This document shows positions 30,932 to 41,126 of a stretch of 64,000 nt of DNA, piece by piece (positions within the stretch are counted from its first letter, which is position 1; each line of letters opens with the position of its first letter). The stretch is from Phytopythium helicoides. Its lineage: Eukaryota; Oomycota; Peronosporomycetes; Pythiales; Pythiaceae. The DNA is taken from positions 124,001 through 188,000 of the forward strand of contig JANFNE010000038.1 in assembly GCA_024867545.1 (NCBI GenBank), in the 5' to 3' direction. Under the pieces are notes generated by a model that was not told the DNA's origin, did no database searches, and worked only from the letters and a program-made list of their open reading frames with translations. The position numbers and the translations under genes were made by a program.

Positions 30932-30977
30932 AGGCAGAACGAATCGACGAAGTAATGAAAGCGTCAATATATTTGAA

Positions 30978-31201
30978 ATGTATCTGTACGTCGGTGAAGA
31001 CGATTCCTTCCTGCAGGTTGTGCTTGACGGCATGAAGAAAGAGTACGAGAAGTGGCTCGAGTCCGTGCTAGAACGCGTCGAGAAGGACGGAAAGAAATTC
31101 GCAGTCCATGAGATCGGTGTTGCGTTCAATACTCCAGGAGTGATCCGGATTCCCGATGACTGTATCGCGATGCCGGACGGCGTTTCCCTCATCCGCATCA
31201 G
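30978..31201 (+). pseudogene. Sirtuin gene fragment, 3' part
   Basis: On the plus strand this matches copy C 26412-26635 closely: DDSFLQVVLDGMKKEYEKWL, then EKDGKKFAVHEIGVAFNTPG and DGVSLIRIS. It starts directly where the inverted fragment at 29163-29265 ends in the gene order, so the two are halves of one former gene now separated by the bZIP. It lacks the final 30 codons and any start. Confidence 0.7.
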
Positions 31202-31590
31202 CGTGGTATGCAAAACTTTGGTAATCTCCTTACGATGGATTTGTTGTTTTTGAATGGGAGACTCATTTCCTAATTGATGTGCGACGATTTCGATTTTTGA
31301 ATAACAGTTTAGTGCCGTGCGATTATGGCCTCTCATCAAAGTCCATGCCCCAAGTCTGAAGCCTCCTGCGGGAAGACTTGCGGGCTTGACGGTCACGACT
31401 GAAAATGGTTCGCAGTCAATCAAACGATCCACAAGCTATCCTCATGTGATTGATGCGGGTCGAGTGCAACCAGTCATTATCTAAAAGGCGAAAAGGTTGT
31501 TGCAAAACTTTGTTGCTTCTATTGATGCAAAGCTCCACAGAATTCAGTTCACAAGCTAGACCAATAGAGCACCAAACGAATACACACAAG
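31202..31590. other. Spacer between sirtuin fragment and lyase copy B
   Basis: No gene seen. Similarity to lyase copy A begins exactly at the stop codon of copy B; the spacer itself differs from the 156 bases between sirtuin copy C and lyase copy A. Confidence 0.4.
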
Positions 31591-33222
31591 TTACACGAGC
31601 TCGAGAGCGTCAAACGCGACAGAAGCAGACAGGAATGTCTGTGCCGGGTCAGGCGAGCCGCTGGCAACCGTGAGTGCGATCGTGTTGGTGCCCGTGACGA
31701 GATGTGCAGCTGGAATGACGTACTCGTAAACCACATAGTTACCGACAGTGACACCACGAGTGATGCCGCGGGTCAGGACAGCGGACGATGCCGGAGTCGC
31801 AGGCGTGTAGGCGCCATTGACAGTAATAGTGTTGCGACCGCTGTTCTGTGCGATCGTCACGCCGATGCGAAGAGTACGCTGCTGGGATGCCTGAGCCTCA
31901 GTTAGCGTGAACGTCAGCGTGATCTGCTTGTTCGCAGCACGGAACTGCGCCATCGGGAAGCTGCTGTCGCTATCGACGCCTGGCCTAAACGTGATTGGAT
32001 TCCACGCTGACATGGCCACATCGCTCGGGTGCATCGTGTGGATCTTGTCGGAGTTGAGGAATCCATCCGGCGAGCCATCCCATTTGCCAATGCGCCAGAT
32101 CGGACTCGTCGCGATCTGGTACGTCACGGTGGCCGTCACCGACGTCTTCGCACCCTTGGTGACCGTGACAGTGCTCGTGCCGACAGCGAGCTGCGTCTTG
32201 TACACCGTCATGTTGTAAGTACCGGGAAGCATCATTGGAGATGTAAACGAGGTGCTGCCAGAGGCAACCTTCACCCAGTACTGCGCGTCCGAGTTCGACC
32301 ATGCAACCACAACATCGTCCGAGCCCAACACACTGTTCGAGTCCTTGATGGTCCCCGCGATACTCCCACGACCAGTGTCTGCCACAAACCCAGTCAGCGA
32401 CAGGCTCTGGAAAAAGTCAAAGTCCACGTCCGTAGTCGCCGGCGCACTACCCGACGTGAACTTGACTGCGTAGGGACCGTGGAAGCCGTAGCGGTAGTTT
32501 TCGGTGCGCGTATGGTCCGAGTTCATGTAGAAGGTGAGTTCGTTGGCAGTGTCGATCTTGTTGTTGATGTCGCGGAAGAACGGTCCACCGATCGACGTCT
32601 CGTATGCCTGATCCGGGATGATGAAGTACACACCTGCGTTGATACTGGTGCTGTGGACTCCGTGGACGTGGTCGTCGATGTGAGCGACTCCCGAGTAGAA
32701 CTTGGAGCGAGTGGTGCCATTACTGAGCTCGAAGACATCCTCTGCTTCAATCGCCGTAGCTGTGGTCGAGTCGTAAGTGGCTTGATAGACGCCTGCGTCC
32801 ATGACGGAACGGTCCATACGGACGAGGAATCGGAGCTCAGGGAGGCTTGTGTCAGTCGAGTATGTGCCCATGTAGATGGCATTCTCTCCTGAGCGGAAGA
32901 GGAAGTACTGCGTCGTGGCGGAGGCCTCACACGTCACCTGGATCGTGTCGCTGGCCTTGTTGAGGCTCAGCGTGGTAATGCTGGCCGTGAGCGATCCGAG
33001 TCCCGAATTGACTTGCGTATGCTGGGACTTGTACTGCAGCTCGTTGCCGTTGAGCTGCATGCTCGTGATGTCGCACGTGGACTGCGCCATCTTGATTTGC
33101 AAGCCAGCACCCGAGGAGATGACCCACGTGCCAGCACTAGCGGTGTAGCCGAAGGAAGCCGTGGCCGCATCCGCCACTGCCGCAAAGAGGGCCGCGATGG
33201 CTGAGACTGCAAATAATCTCAT
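31591..33222 (-). CDS. Secreted rhamnogalacturonan lyase, PL4 family, copy B
   Basis: A single exon of 543 codons with signal peptide MRLFAVSAIAALFAAVADA. Domain order is as in copy A. The likely catalytic residues are K174 (TRSKFYSG) and H237 (SDHTRTENY). From about 32010 to 32946 the DNA is identical to copy A in every frame; the first 90 codons and last 145 codons carry scattered differences (SLNKASDT against SLDDDDDT; TVNGAYTPATPASSAV against TVNDDYTPSTPASYAV). Both genes keep intact frames and signal peptides, so both are probably active. The changes cluster in surface loops of the C-terminal jelly roll. Confidence 0.92.
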   Translation of the reverse strand: MRLFAVSAIAALFAAVADAATASFGYTASAGTWVISSGAGLQIKMAQSTCDITSMQLNGNELQYKSQHTQVNSGLGSLTASITTLSLNKASDTIQVTCEASATTQYFLFRSGENAIYMGTYSTDTSLPELRFLVRMDRSVMDAGVYQATYDSTTATAIEAEDVFELSNGTTRSKFYSGVAHIDDHVHGVHSTSINAGVYFIIPDQAYETSIGGPFFRDINNKIDTANELTFYMNSDHTRTENYRYGFHGPYAVKFTSGSAPATTDVDFDFFQSLSLTGFVADTGRGSIAGTIKDSNSVLGSDDVVVAWSNSDAQYWVKVASGSTSFTSPMMLPGTYNMTVYKTQLAVGTSTVTVTKGAKTSVTATVTYQIATSPIWRIGKWDGSPDGFLNSDKIHTMHPSDVAMSAWNPITFRPGVDSDSSFPMAQFRAANKQITLTFTLTEAQASQQRTLRIGVTIAQNSGRNTITVNGAYTPATPASSAVLTRGITRGVTVGNYVVYEYVIPAAHLVTGTNTIALTVASGSPDPAQTFLSASVAFDALELV

Positions 33223-33761
33223 TGTTTGCGGTGTCCGACGCGACTTGGCTTTGTTTGCTTGGAACCAGGCGAGTTGCGGAATGAGGAGCGAGGAGACCGG
33301 AATGGTGTGGTCTCGTTGGAGTCATCTGGTGTCCGAAGGCTTCAAGGAAGCGACAGACAGAGCTTGGCGCAATCGATGTATCGAAAGGAACGTTTCACGA
33401 AGCGAGACCATGCATGACCAGCGTGCTACGCTTCCAGCTGGCCAAGTAGTCCTGTGCAAACAATTCTTGATGGATCACGTGGCTGCACATCACTAGCTCG
33501 TCGTCGCGACGAAAGGACCACGTTTGTGGTGTGTCAGCGTCTCGCTGTCGGAAAGCCGGGTCGTCTTGAGCCAGCCGCCCACAAGGACGCGCCAAGGCGT
33601 GGGGAACAGATTGATTTGCACTGCACTAGCGTGAACACTAATGACGAAGATGCAAATCCTTGTGCAGACGATTTGTTAGTGATGGTAATCGTTTGGTGCT
33701 CGCTCTGAATCCGCTCGTCGTTGTCAAGGTGCTCTGCTTTCCTCAGGAACACGTTTTGTTG

Positions 33762-33986
33762 TCACCACGAGATTCTTTGCTTTTCGACGAGTGTCACGAA
33801 CATCTTCAACTCTTCAACGAGTGTGTTTCGACGATATTGCCTCCGGCGGAGGCCAGTGGCGCCCGCGGCACCAATGATATGCGTCAAAATCCCTCTCACA
33901 CGCCGTCGTACGCCTCAATGCACAGGTATTGCCCCGAGGCGTTGTGTAGTCGTGGCCAGCACGCCAGGGAGTATCTTCGTGGCCAT
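33762..33986 (-). pseudogene. Possible small mitochondrial-type protein gene with in-frame TGA
   Basis: The minus frame begins MATKILPGVLATTTQRLGA, which resembles a mitochondrial presequence. After an in-frame TGA at 33914-33916 it continues with VRGILTHIIGAAGATGL, a membrane helix, and RRRQYRRNTLVEELK to a stop at 33762. The two halves are in one frame and look like one protein, but no acceptable intron removes the stop. It could be a pseudogene, a gene with an unseen 5' exon, or chance. No family recognised. Confidence 0.25.
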
Positions 33987-34158
33987 CTGTACGAGAACAC
34001 ATTGGCGACGCTCTTTGGTCTGTCCGATGGGGAACACTGGCTTTGCCGAGCAGCCTTTACTCGTCGAAGAGTCTATCCACGCCAACTCGGACAGACTCGT
34101 TCAACAGGTTCAAGTCCGACAAACTCCAAGCAGGCGACGAAGGGATCCAACCCACCAA

Positions 34159-34192
34159 TTTTTTTTTTTTTTTTTTCTTCTTCTTCTTCCTC
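34159..34192. repeat. Poly-T followed by TTC repeat
   Basis: A run of 17-18 T bases followed by four TTC units. No reverse transcriptase or target-site duplication was seen around it, so it is listed as a simple repeat, possibly promoter-associated pyrimidine tract for the TFIIF gene. Confidence 0.8.
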
Positions 34193-34403
34193 ATCACGAG
34201 TTGGGCAGCACCGTCGACCATGCTCCGCTAAATCATTCGTGACGACAGCACTCTCAGTCCAACAACTCTCCTCTCCCATCCACTCACGCTGAGCGTTCTC
34301 ATGCAAGGCCACCACCAAAGCCACCCTACTAATTGGTGTAGTCCACACTCCTCTCCCCCCCCCATGAGCGAAACCCCTGGCAGATCTCCTTTTTGAAGGC
34401 GCC

Positions 34404-35813
34404 ATGAAGCGGTCGGCGCCAAAGTCGTCGCTGCCGACGGCCGACACGCTCGTGCTGCGCGCGACGCCGTCCATCAAGCGCTACAACATCGCGCGCTTCG
34501 ATGTGCCGCAGGTGCCCAAGTTCGCCGACTGCGCGCAGCCAGTGATGATGTACCCGGAGCCGGAGCGCGTGGACGACGAAGACGAGGAGAAGAAGGACGA
34601 GGAGCCCGTGGGGTACAACCCGGCGCTGCGCAAGCGCCGCCGGCGGCGCAGGAAGGACACGCGCACGGCGGGCTGGGTGATCGAGGACCAGGAGGGCAAG
34701 AACAAGTTCCTGGGCACGTTTGAGGGCGGCCAGCAGTCGACGTACATGCTGCTGGTCAAGAACCGCCACAACGACGAGTTCTCGGTCATGCCCGTCGAGC
34801 AGTGGTTCCGCTTCAAGAAGCCGCTCGGGTACCGCACGCTGACGCTAGAGGAGGCAGAGGAGCTCAACAATGAGAAGAAGCGCGCCGTCGAGCGATGGCT
34901 CATGAAGCACAAGCTCGCGGGAGAAGACAAGGTCGAGGCCAGCGACGCCATCAGCGCGCCAAGGATGCGCACGGGCGCCATTGGAGGAGCCGCCAAGGGG
35001 AAGAAGGGAGAGGAGGACATTTTTTCCGTCAGCGAGAACCGCCCGCGACGGGTTGTGCGCGCGCCAAAGAAGAGCGAGGAGGGTGCGCCGACGGGCGAGG
35101 ACGGAGGAGACTTTGATGAGAAGTTCGACGATGACGAGAGCGAGGCAGAGATCGAGCACGACGACGTCAAGGCCCTGCCGTCCGACTCGGAGGAGGACGA
35201 GTTCGAGGTGGACCCCGAGGGCACGGGCAAGCTCACGGAGACCGGTCAAGCCATGAAGGACCTACTCCGACGTGCCCAAAGCGGCGAGATGGATGGATCC
35301 AATGAAAAGGATGACGACAACGATGGAGACGAGGATGATGACGGCTTCTCGGCCAAGGACATGGACAAGATGGCACCCCGCGACGGACCGGTTGATCTGG
35401 GCGGCAACTTCATCCGCCGCGTAGACCAGCAACCAACTGCTAGCGACGCAAACTCCAAGACAGGTGCCAACTCCAGCGATGGCAAGTCGACGAAGACCTC
35501 GACTGAAAATGGTAGCAAGCCCGAAGACGTGAAAAAGCCAGTCGGAGCACCACCCAACACGATTGGCACCAGGACCACTGGAAAACCCGAGGAACCCAAG
35601 ACTGCAACGCGCCTCACGGAGGCCGGCGTGCAGACCGAGCTCATTCGTTATGGTGGACGCATGCGCACGAGAGACTTACTCAAGCGTCTGCGCAAGCTGA
35701 TCGTGACGGACGACGACAAGGCGCTGCTCAAGGACATTCTGCGTACCATTTGCGACGTCGAGGTGGACGCCATCGATGGCCGCATGCTCGTGCTCAAATC
35801 GCAGTTCCGCTAA
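34404..35813 (+). CDS. GTF2F1: TFIIF alpha subunit (RAP74)
   Basis: A single exon of 469 residues. The N-terminal third matches the RAP74 dimerisation fold: YNIARFDVPQVPKF, an acidic loop, YNPALRKRRRRRRKD, GWVIEDQEGKNKFLG, YMLLVKN and the conserved EFSVMPVEQWFRFKK followed by YRTLTLEEAEEL. The middle is highly charged and disordered, typical of the family. The final 65 residues form the winged-helix domain (MRTRDLLKRLRKLI to LVLKSQFR) that contacts the FCP1 phosphatase and TFIIB in better-studied species. TFIIF alpha joins TFIIF beta and RNA polymerase II at promoters. The start codon fits a short leader after the pyrimidine-rich stretch. Confidence 0.92.
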   Translation: MKRSAPKSSLPTADTLVLRATPSIKRYNIARFDVPQVPKFADCAQPVMMYPEPERVDDEDEEKKDEEPVGYNPALRKRRRRRRKDTRTAGWVIEDQEGKNKFLGTFEGGQQSTYMLLVKNRHNDEFSVMPVEQWFRFKKPLGYRTLTLEEAEELNNEKKRAVERWLMKHKLAGEDKVEASDAISAPRMRTGAIGGAAKGKKGEEDIFSVSENRPRRVVRAPKKSEEGAPTGEDGGDFDEKFDDDESEAEIEHDDVKALPSDSEEDEFEVDPEGTGKLTETGQAMKDLLRRAQSGEMDGSNEKDDDNDGDEDDDGFSAKDMDKMAPRDGPVDLGGNFIRRVDQQPTASDANSKTGANSSDGKSTKTSTENGSKPEDVKKPVGAPPNTIGTRTTGKPEEPKTATRLTEAGVQTELIRYGGRMRTRDLLKRLRKLIVTDDDKALLKDILRTICDVEVDAIDGRMLVLKSQFR

Positions 35814-36059
35814 GCTGCTGACTCCACTTACTTGGTGTCTGTCAGTGAAAGATCTATCGCCTTGCCATGGCCATGGACAGCAGCACCTTGCTCTTTGAGA
35901 AACATAAACATAAACACCAGCCTTTGCACTTTGACTTGCTCCTTGCAAATCCATCAATGTACCCAAAAATGAACCCATAACTACGTCTCCACATCACATC
36001 TCATTTACGAGTTCTCATTGTAGAAATCGACAAGACAACCCCGCAGCTCGCCAGTTTCG

Positions 36060-36893
36060 ATGTCAACTGCTCCAGCAAAGCGCCAGCGCGTCGCGGCAGC
36101 AAAGGACGTGCTGCTGCTGACATGCGTGGAGGTGGTCGTACGCACGATCCCTTCCCTGTCTGCCTGCCGAGAGCTCTGTATGCGGATCGAGGAGTTTGTT
36201 GACGGTCCGAAGCGATGGGAAATGATCCCGATGAAAACTCATTGGAGCGTCTGGTTCGCCTTGGTAGATTCAAACAGCTTTGAGTTCCATGCCGAAGTGG
36301 CGCTGGAAAAGGGGATGCTCGTCGCTGCTAAGCGAGGATTTCTTCATGTCACCAAGTGGTTGCACGCATACTTTCCAAGTCGTTATAACCTCCGGCCTGA
36401 AATCTTCAGGGCTGTGATGGACACAGCGGCTTCCAATGGATATCTTGGCATCGTGCAATTTCTCCACCAAAACCGCGACGAGGGCTGTACACATAAGGCG
36501 ATGGATGGAGCAGCCGGCAACGGCTATTTCGAAGTCGTCAAATGGCTGCACGAGAACAGGACCGAAGGCTGCTCCCGCGAAGCTTTTGATGGTGCGCTGC
36601 TTCGACAAGATTTGCCAATGCTGAAATATTTACACGAGCGATACGGAAATGCTATCGGACTCACCACTCGTAGCCCAATCCCACTGAGCGCGCGCCAATG
36701 TTCACTTGAGCTGTACAAGTGGTTGGAAGAGCACTACGCCGATGTCATGGAGGCGATGCCACATATCGATCCCCCTGAATGTCTTGGTGGACAAGCATTC
36801 GACCCCAACGCAATCATGGAGGCATTTGAACGAGAGGGGGGCTTCGAGATGTTACCTGTTGCTCCACTACCCGACGAAGATGAAGATCTGTAA
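36060..36893 (+). CDS. Short-repeat ankyrin family protein 4
   Basis: A single exon of 277 residues. After a basic start (MSTAPAKRQRVAAAKD) comes the family cap LLLTCVEVVVRTIPSLSACRELCMRIEEFVDGPKRW in two pieces, then AALKRGF-type helices and units EGCTHKAMDGAAGNGYFEVVKWLHENR and EGCSREAFDGALLRQDLPMLKYLHERYG (each about 28 residues). The C-terminal 40 residues are acidic (PLPDEDEDL), unlike the other members. It lies 246 bases after TFIIF alpha on the same strand. Function unknown; ankyrin repeats suggest protein binding. Confidence 0.8.
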   Translation: MSTAPAKRQRVAAAKDVLLLTCVEVVVRTIPSLSACRELCMRIEEFVDGPKRWEMIPMKTHWSVWFALVDSNSFEFHAEVALEKGMLVAAKRGFLHVTKWLHAYFPSRYNLRPEIFRAVMDTAASNGYLGIVQFLHQNRDEGCTHKAMDGAAGNGYFEVVKWLHENRTEGCSREAFDGALLRQDLPMLKYLHERYGNAIGLTTRSPIPLSARQCSLELYKWLEEHYADVMEAMPHIDPPECLGGQAFDPNAIMEAFEREGGFEMLPVAPLPDEDEDL

Positions 36894-37407
36894 ATTGCTC
36901 ACAGTAGTCCGCGAGAGCTCGAAGAATACTCTTGGGTTGGACTGTTGCACATTGAATGTGAAGGCGACAAAGGGAAACGATGGACTACAGATGAAGGCGT
37001 CTAGTGCTCTGCAGATGACCAGTTAGGGATGGCAACGCATTACATGAAGCATTAGCATATCGAAGGGAGCTTTCAAACAGTCAAGGAGCATAAAGACTCC
37101 AAGAGGACACATGATTCTTCACCTCCAGCGACGTTCGTATTGATCACTGACGCTCTAGGCAGCAAGTTGCGAATGGACCAAGGGAAGAAAGTGGTCGATG
37201 GCAGCTTTATACTAGCGATACGAGCTTCTCGATCGCAGAGGGCATGAGCCCATAGCGCTCAGAGCTGCTCCGTTCAAAAGATGAAAAAGTGTTTCACAAC
37301 GATTCGATGCGTACATTGTTTTCTTACTGCACAAGCTTTTGCACATTCAAAACAATTCACAACCTAGGCTATCAAGATAGCAGATCTCGAACATCCATTC
37401 ACACGGC
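36894..37407. other. Convergent intergenic region
   Basis: Lies between the ends of ankyrin gene 4 and the DIS3L2-like gene. No gene or repeat was recognised. Confidence 0.5.
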
Positions 37408-40400
37408 TCACTGGTTCTCTGCCGCGCCGATCAGAGAGAATGTTAGCGCAAGAGGCATCTTGCTAGTCGCCGACATGCGCAGCCGCAGCTGAGTCATAAA
37501 GTCTAGACGCAACACACGCGGCGGAATTTTCTGCTGTGCATCACCCCCGTCAATGGCTTCGTCTTCCTTCTCCTCATTCTTCTCATCTTCGTAGCTCTGT
37601 TCTTGCTCGCCCTTTTGCTCTATAGCCTCAGCTTGAGCATTTTTGGCCCGCAAGAGCTGCCGGGGTCGCAGACGCTTCTGCTTTGGCTTGAAGTTTGGAA
37701 GCTGGATCGACAAAACCTTCGACTTTTCGTCCCAGGAGCCAGAGATATGAAGGTCCTTCAAGAACATCCGCCGCTCGACACCCAGTTCCATGATATACAC
37801 CGTAAAGCTTTGCTGTCCTGAACTCATGACGACTCCCGTTACCTCGACTGCGCCAAGGTGCTTCACGTATGCGCAGAGGAAGACTTCATCGCACTCCTTC
37901 TCGGCCGACTTGGCTGCCATCTTCTTATCGTTACAGTTCTGCGCGATAGACGTAAACTCGATTAACCTTGCTTCCACGCTTTGCTCAGGTGAAGTGCCAT
38001 CAGCAACTTGCGCCGTGACGCTTTCTTGGAGTAGTCGGTGCACGACAACGTCAGCGTAGCGTCGAATGGGCGACGTGAAATGCGTGTAGTATGGAATATT
38101 GAGCGCGTAATGTCGCCATGTATCTGGTGATGCACCGTTTCCTGCCACCATATACTCTGCAGGCTTCATAGGTTTGATCAACATTGCCTGCACGATCGCA
38201 AACACCGTCGCACCCTTCTCAATTCGCACGCGATCAAGTGAATCGGACAGCCTCTTCGTCGCTGATCCGTCGATCTCCAACGCGTGCTCCTTCAAGTTAT
38301 TCAATGCCTGCTCCATTGCTCGCTCGACTGGCGGCGGGTGGTGACGAATGAACGCCAGAGGGCCATGAGCTCGGAGCAGCTGCTGTGCCACAAGAAAATT
38401 GGCGAGTAGCATGTACTCCTCGACAAGTCGGTTGCTGTCCTTGATTTGATACGAGCCATACTGTGTTGGGTTGCCCTTGGCATCGAGAGAAAACACGAGC
38501 TTGATGTCATTCAGGCTAATGGCACCAGTCTCGAAACGCATAGCTCGACGGTTCTTTCCGATCGCCCACAGATCCTTGACGCTTTGGATGACTGTTCCAT
38601 TCGTGATACTCGGATTTGCCCCCGGGATTGGACGCCGGTCAACTTCCCATTCATCCAGATTCTCTTCATTGATGGTTCCATCCAGCATCCTCTGGGCAGA
38701 TCCATAGTCGAGCTTACAGCACGAACGGATGATCGACTTGCCGAACCATGGCTCCGTACCCTCAACTAGCGAGCCGTCAATATTCATTTGCCACACAACC
38801 GAGAATGCTAAGCGTTCGACTTGGGGCTGGAGTGAACACAACTTTTCACACAGGATGCGGGGAAGCATGGGAAGAACTCGGTTGGGAAGGTACACACTCG
38901 TCGCGCGCGACTGCGCCTCTTTGTCCAGAAGTGAATTTCGTTCGAGAAAGTGAGTCACATCGGCGATATGAACACCGACCTCAAATGTCGTTCGAGCCTC
39001 ATCGAGTGCTCGGATGTGCAGCGCGTCGTCCAGATCGCGCGCATTGTACGGGTCAATACTGAAGATCTGGTAGTCACGGAAATCGCGCCGCCTCTGCACT
39101 TCTTCGTCTGGTACGACCCACTTCTCGCCACTTGTACCATACTTGGCATCCAATTCCTCCAAGATGGCGCTGCTAAAGTCCAAGGTGTGCGCTTGAAGGT
39201 CATTCTTTGACAGGATCGCCGAGATACCGGTCTCGATGCCCGTGTACTCGCCAACGGTTTTGACAAACTCGCCCATCGGGCTCCGGAACTTTGTTGACCA
39301 AGTCTTGATCCGACAAAAGCACAACATGGTCTTAGAGTACACCGCAGGGCGACGGATAAACTCGTCAGGTAACTGAAGTCGTGGAATTTGAATTCGTCGA
39401 GGAAGTCGTTGGTCGTGCGCATTAAAGTACGCGAATGCATCGTCCGATGGCAGTGGGGCATTCACATCAGTGATCTTGGACTTTGGCTCAAGGCAGCCAA
39501 TGAAACCACCCGAGTTGCCAGACACCAAGACAAACACCACCTTTGCGGAAGGGCGAGCACGACACTTGCGAACTTGCTCATTAATGTTGGCAACTTGAAG
39601 TTTCAACTTGTTTGGCGAATCGGCAGCAGTTGGGTCATCATCGTGCTGTTTGATGATACACTTTGACGAGTCGACGCTCGGACGCCACAAAGAGTGCAGC
39701 GCTGCTGTATCAATATCCCCAGGTTGCGGCGAGAATTTCGCAGTGACTGGGGTTTGAGCAATGGCTTCGGCTGCAGTCACATCGCCATTGCCCAGGTCCT
39801 TCCATTCTTCGCTGGGGTGCAACTTGATGGCCACGAGATCACCATCGACAGCACGGTTTCGATCGCTCATGCCCTTAACGAGGATATCCATCGAAATGCC
39901 ATCTACAGTGACATAGCCGTCCATTCGGTAATTCGCGTTCACACGAAGCTTTCCTTGCAGTAAAGTGCCATCTTCAAGTCCCTGCGTCACTTGCTCGCGT
40001 GGAAGGTAGTCGGTATAGACAATGTATTCTTCGCTGTTCTGACGCCTTCCACGCTCTGAACGAGCTCGAGGTTGAGATTCCTTCTCGTCCTTGACGGCTG
40101 GCTGAGCCTTTGGGTCTTCCTTTGTCCGTCGATTCGCTTTCTTTGAACTGTTTTTCCCATTTAGGTCAGGTGCAGCACTCGATGCTCGCTGAGCATTCTG
40201 CTTCACGATTGATGTCTCAATGATTTCAACCTTCTCCTCGAGCTCATTCGAGGTAACTACGCGCTTTCGCTCCTTGGATTTCTTGACAGCTTTACTAGTC
40301 TTTGCTTGCACTTGTTCGCTTTGCTGCGTCGTTCCCTTAGACTTCGCTTTCTTCACTTTGGCATTCGAAGATTCGTCCTCTTGCTCTTCAGCTTGAGATG

Positions 40401-40890
40401 CTTTTGCGCTCTTCTGCGGCTTTGACTTCTTACCAGCACTTTCGAGCTTGTCCTGCTCTTGCTGGGGCTGCGTCGACGCCTTCTCCTTCTTCACCTTCTT
40501 TTTCTTCTTCTTTCCTCCAGATTGTTTCCCACCCCCTCCGCCAAGAGCTCCGGAGGCCTCTAGCGCCAGCTCCTCCAGCTCGTCTTCAATGTCGAGCATA
40601 ACGAACTTGCTGCCTCCGAACGTCCCCGTCTCCTGCTCACTTCCGTCCTCCTCGCCATCGCTCCCGTCCACGAGCGCGTCCTCGTCAAACTCTTCTCGCT
40701 CGCTCTTTTGCTTGGGCTGCTGCTGCTGCTGCTTCTTCTTCTTCTTGGGCTTCTTGGGCTTCTGCTCCGCCGCCTCCGTCTCCTCCCACCGCACGACCAT
40801 TCGCGCTTCGCCACCCACAGGCTTCTCCTTGTTGCTGCGCTGCTTCTCCCGCCCTGGCATCGCCTTCCGGCCTTCAACCTGCTGCGGCAT
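37408..40890 (-). CDS. DIS3L2: DIS3L2-like 3'-5' exoribonuclease (RNase II family)
   Basis: A single exon. The frame opens at 40959, but MPQQVEGRKAMPG at 40890 (or Met at 40860) is a better start because the earlier codons contain a CCAAT-like hairpin. Residues to about 280 are Lys/Glu-rich and disordered. Two cold-shock domains follow (VYTDYLPREQVTQG, later FVLVSGNSGGFIG). The RNB catalytic core has SIDPYNARDLDDALHI with its Asp cluster, HIADVTHFL and the HFTSPIRRYADVVVHRLL motif, and then an S1-like end. No PIN domain is present, which separates it from DIS3/RRP44. DIS3L2 degrades oligouridylated RNAs in the cytoplasm without the exosome; that role is inferred here. Confidence 0.88.
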   Translation of the reverse strand: MPQQVEGRKAMPGREKQRSNKEKPVGGEARMVVRWEETEAAEQKPKKPKKKKKQQQQQPKQKSEREEFDEDALVDGSDGEEDGSEQETGTFGGSKFVMLDIEDELEELALEASGALGGGGGKQSGGKKKKKKVKKEKASTQPQQEQDKLESAGKKSKPQKSAKASQAEEQEDESSNAKVKKAKSKGTTQQSEQVQAKTSKAVKKSKERKRVVTSNELEEKVEIIETSIVKQNAQRASSAAPDLNGKNSSKKANRRTKEDPKAQPAVKDEKESQPRARSERGRRQNSEEYIVYTDYLPREQVTQGLEDGTLLQGKLRVNANYRMDGYVTVDGISMDILVKGMSDRNRAVDGDLVAIKLHPSEEWKDLGNGDVTAAEAIAQTPVTAKFSPQPGDIDTAALHSLWRPSVDSSKCIIKQHDDDPTAADSPNKLKLQVANINEQVRKCRARPSAKVVFVLVSGNSGGFIGCLEPKSKITDVNAPLPSDDAFAYFNAHDQRLPRRIQIPRLQLPDEFIRRPAVYSKTMLCFCRIKTWSTKFRSPMGEFVKTVGEYTGIETGISAILSKNDLQAHTLDFSSAILEELDAKYGTSGEKWVVPDEEVQRRRDFRDYQIFSIDPYNARDLDDALHIRALDEARTTFEVGVHIADVTHFLERNSLLDKEAQSRATSVYLPNRVLPMLPRILCEKLCSLQPQVERLAFSVVWQMNIDGSLVEGTEPWFGKSIIRSCCKLDYGSAQRMLDGTINEENLDEWEVDRRPIPGANPSITNGTVIQSVKDLWAIGKNRRAMRFETGAISLNDIKLVFSLDAKGNPTQYGSYQIKDSNRLVEEYMLLANFLVAQQLLRAHGPLAFIRHHPPPVERAMEQALNNLKEHALEIDGSATKRLSDSLDRVRIEKGATVFAIVQAMLIKPMKPAEYMVAGNGASPDTWRHYALNIPYYTHFTSPIRRYADVVVHRLLQESVTAQVADGTSPEQSVEARLIEFTSIAQNCNDKKMAAKSAEKECDEVFLCAYVKHLGAVEVTGVVMSSGQQSFTVYIMELGVERRMFLKDLHISGSWDEKSKVLSIQLPNFKPKQKRLRPRQLLRAKNAQAEAIEQKGEQEQSYEDEKNEEKEDEAIDGGDAQQKIPPRVLRLDFMTQLRLRMSATSKMPLALTFSLIGAAENQ

Positions 40891-41126
40891 CGGCTCAGGT
40901 TGGTTGACCTTCTCGCAATGCCAGAAGGCAACCAAAAGATTGGTTGCCCTGACCTTCACTCACGCCAGAAGCTCACCATCACTAGGTGCGCATCGTACTT
41001 TGGATAAAGTGCGGATTCCGCACTTAGCAGCTTCAAAGTGCTTCTAATAGAAGCTCCCATACAATGTGACTGTGAAATGTAATTTACCAATAATTATACT
41101 CCGGTTCTCACGGCAGGCGTTGGCAC

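Larger units (their letters stand above)
33223..34403. other. Mostly gene-free region before TFIIF alpha
   Basis: Contains one doubtful small minus-strand frame (33762-33986, listed separately), a poly-T/TTC tract (34159-34192) and a C-run at 34356-34363 just before the TFIIF gene. Nothing else recognised. Confidence 0.4.

Noticed and set aside
8680..33222. Sirtuin and lyase copies as cargo of a transposon
   Set aside because: Edges show no terminal repeats, transposase or target duplications; segmental duplication and conversion explain the pattern.
34159..34192. Poly-T tract as a reversed retroelement tail
   Set aside because: No reverse transcriptase frame, no target-site duplication and no repeat copy nearby; treated as a simple repeat.
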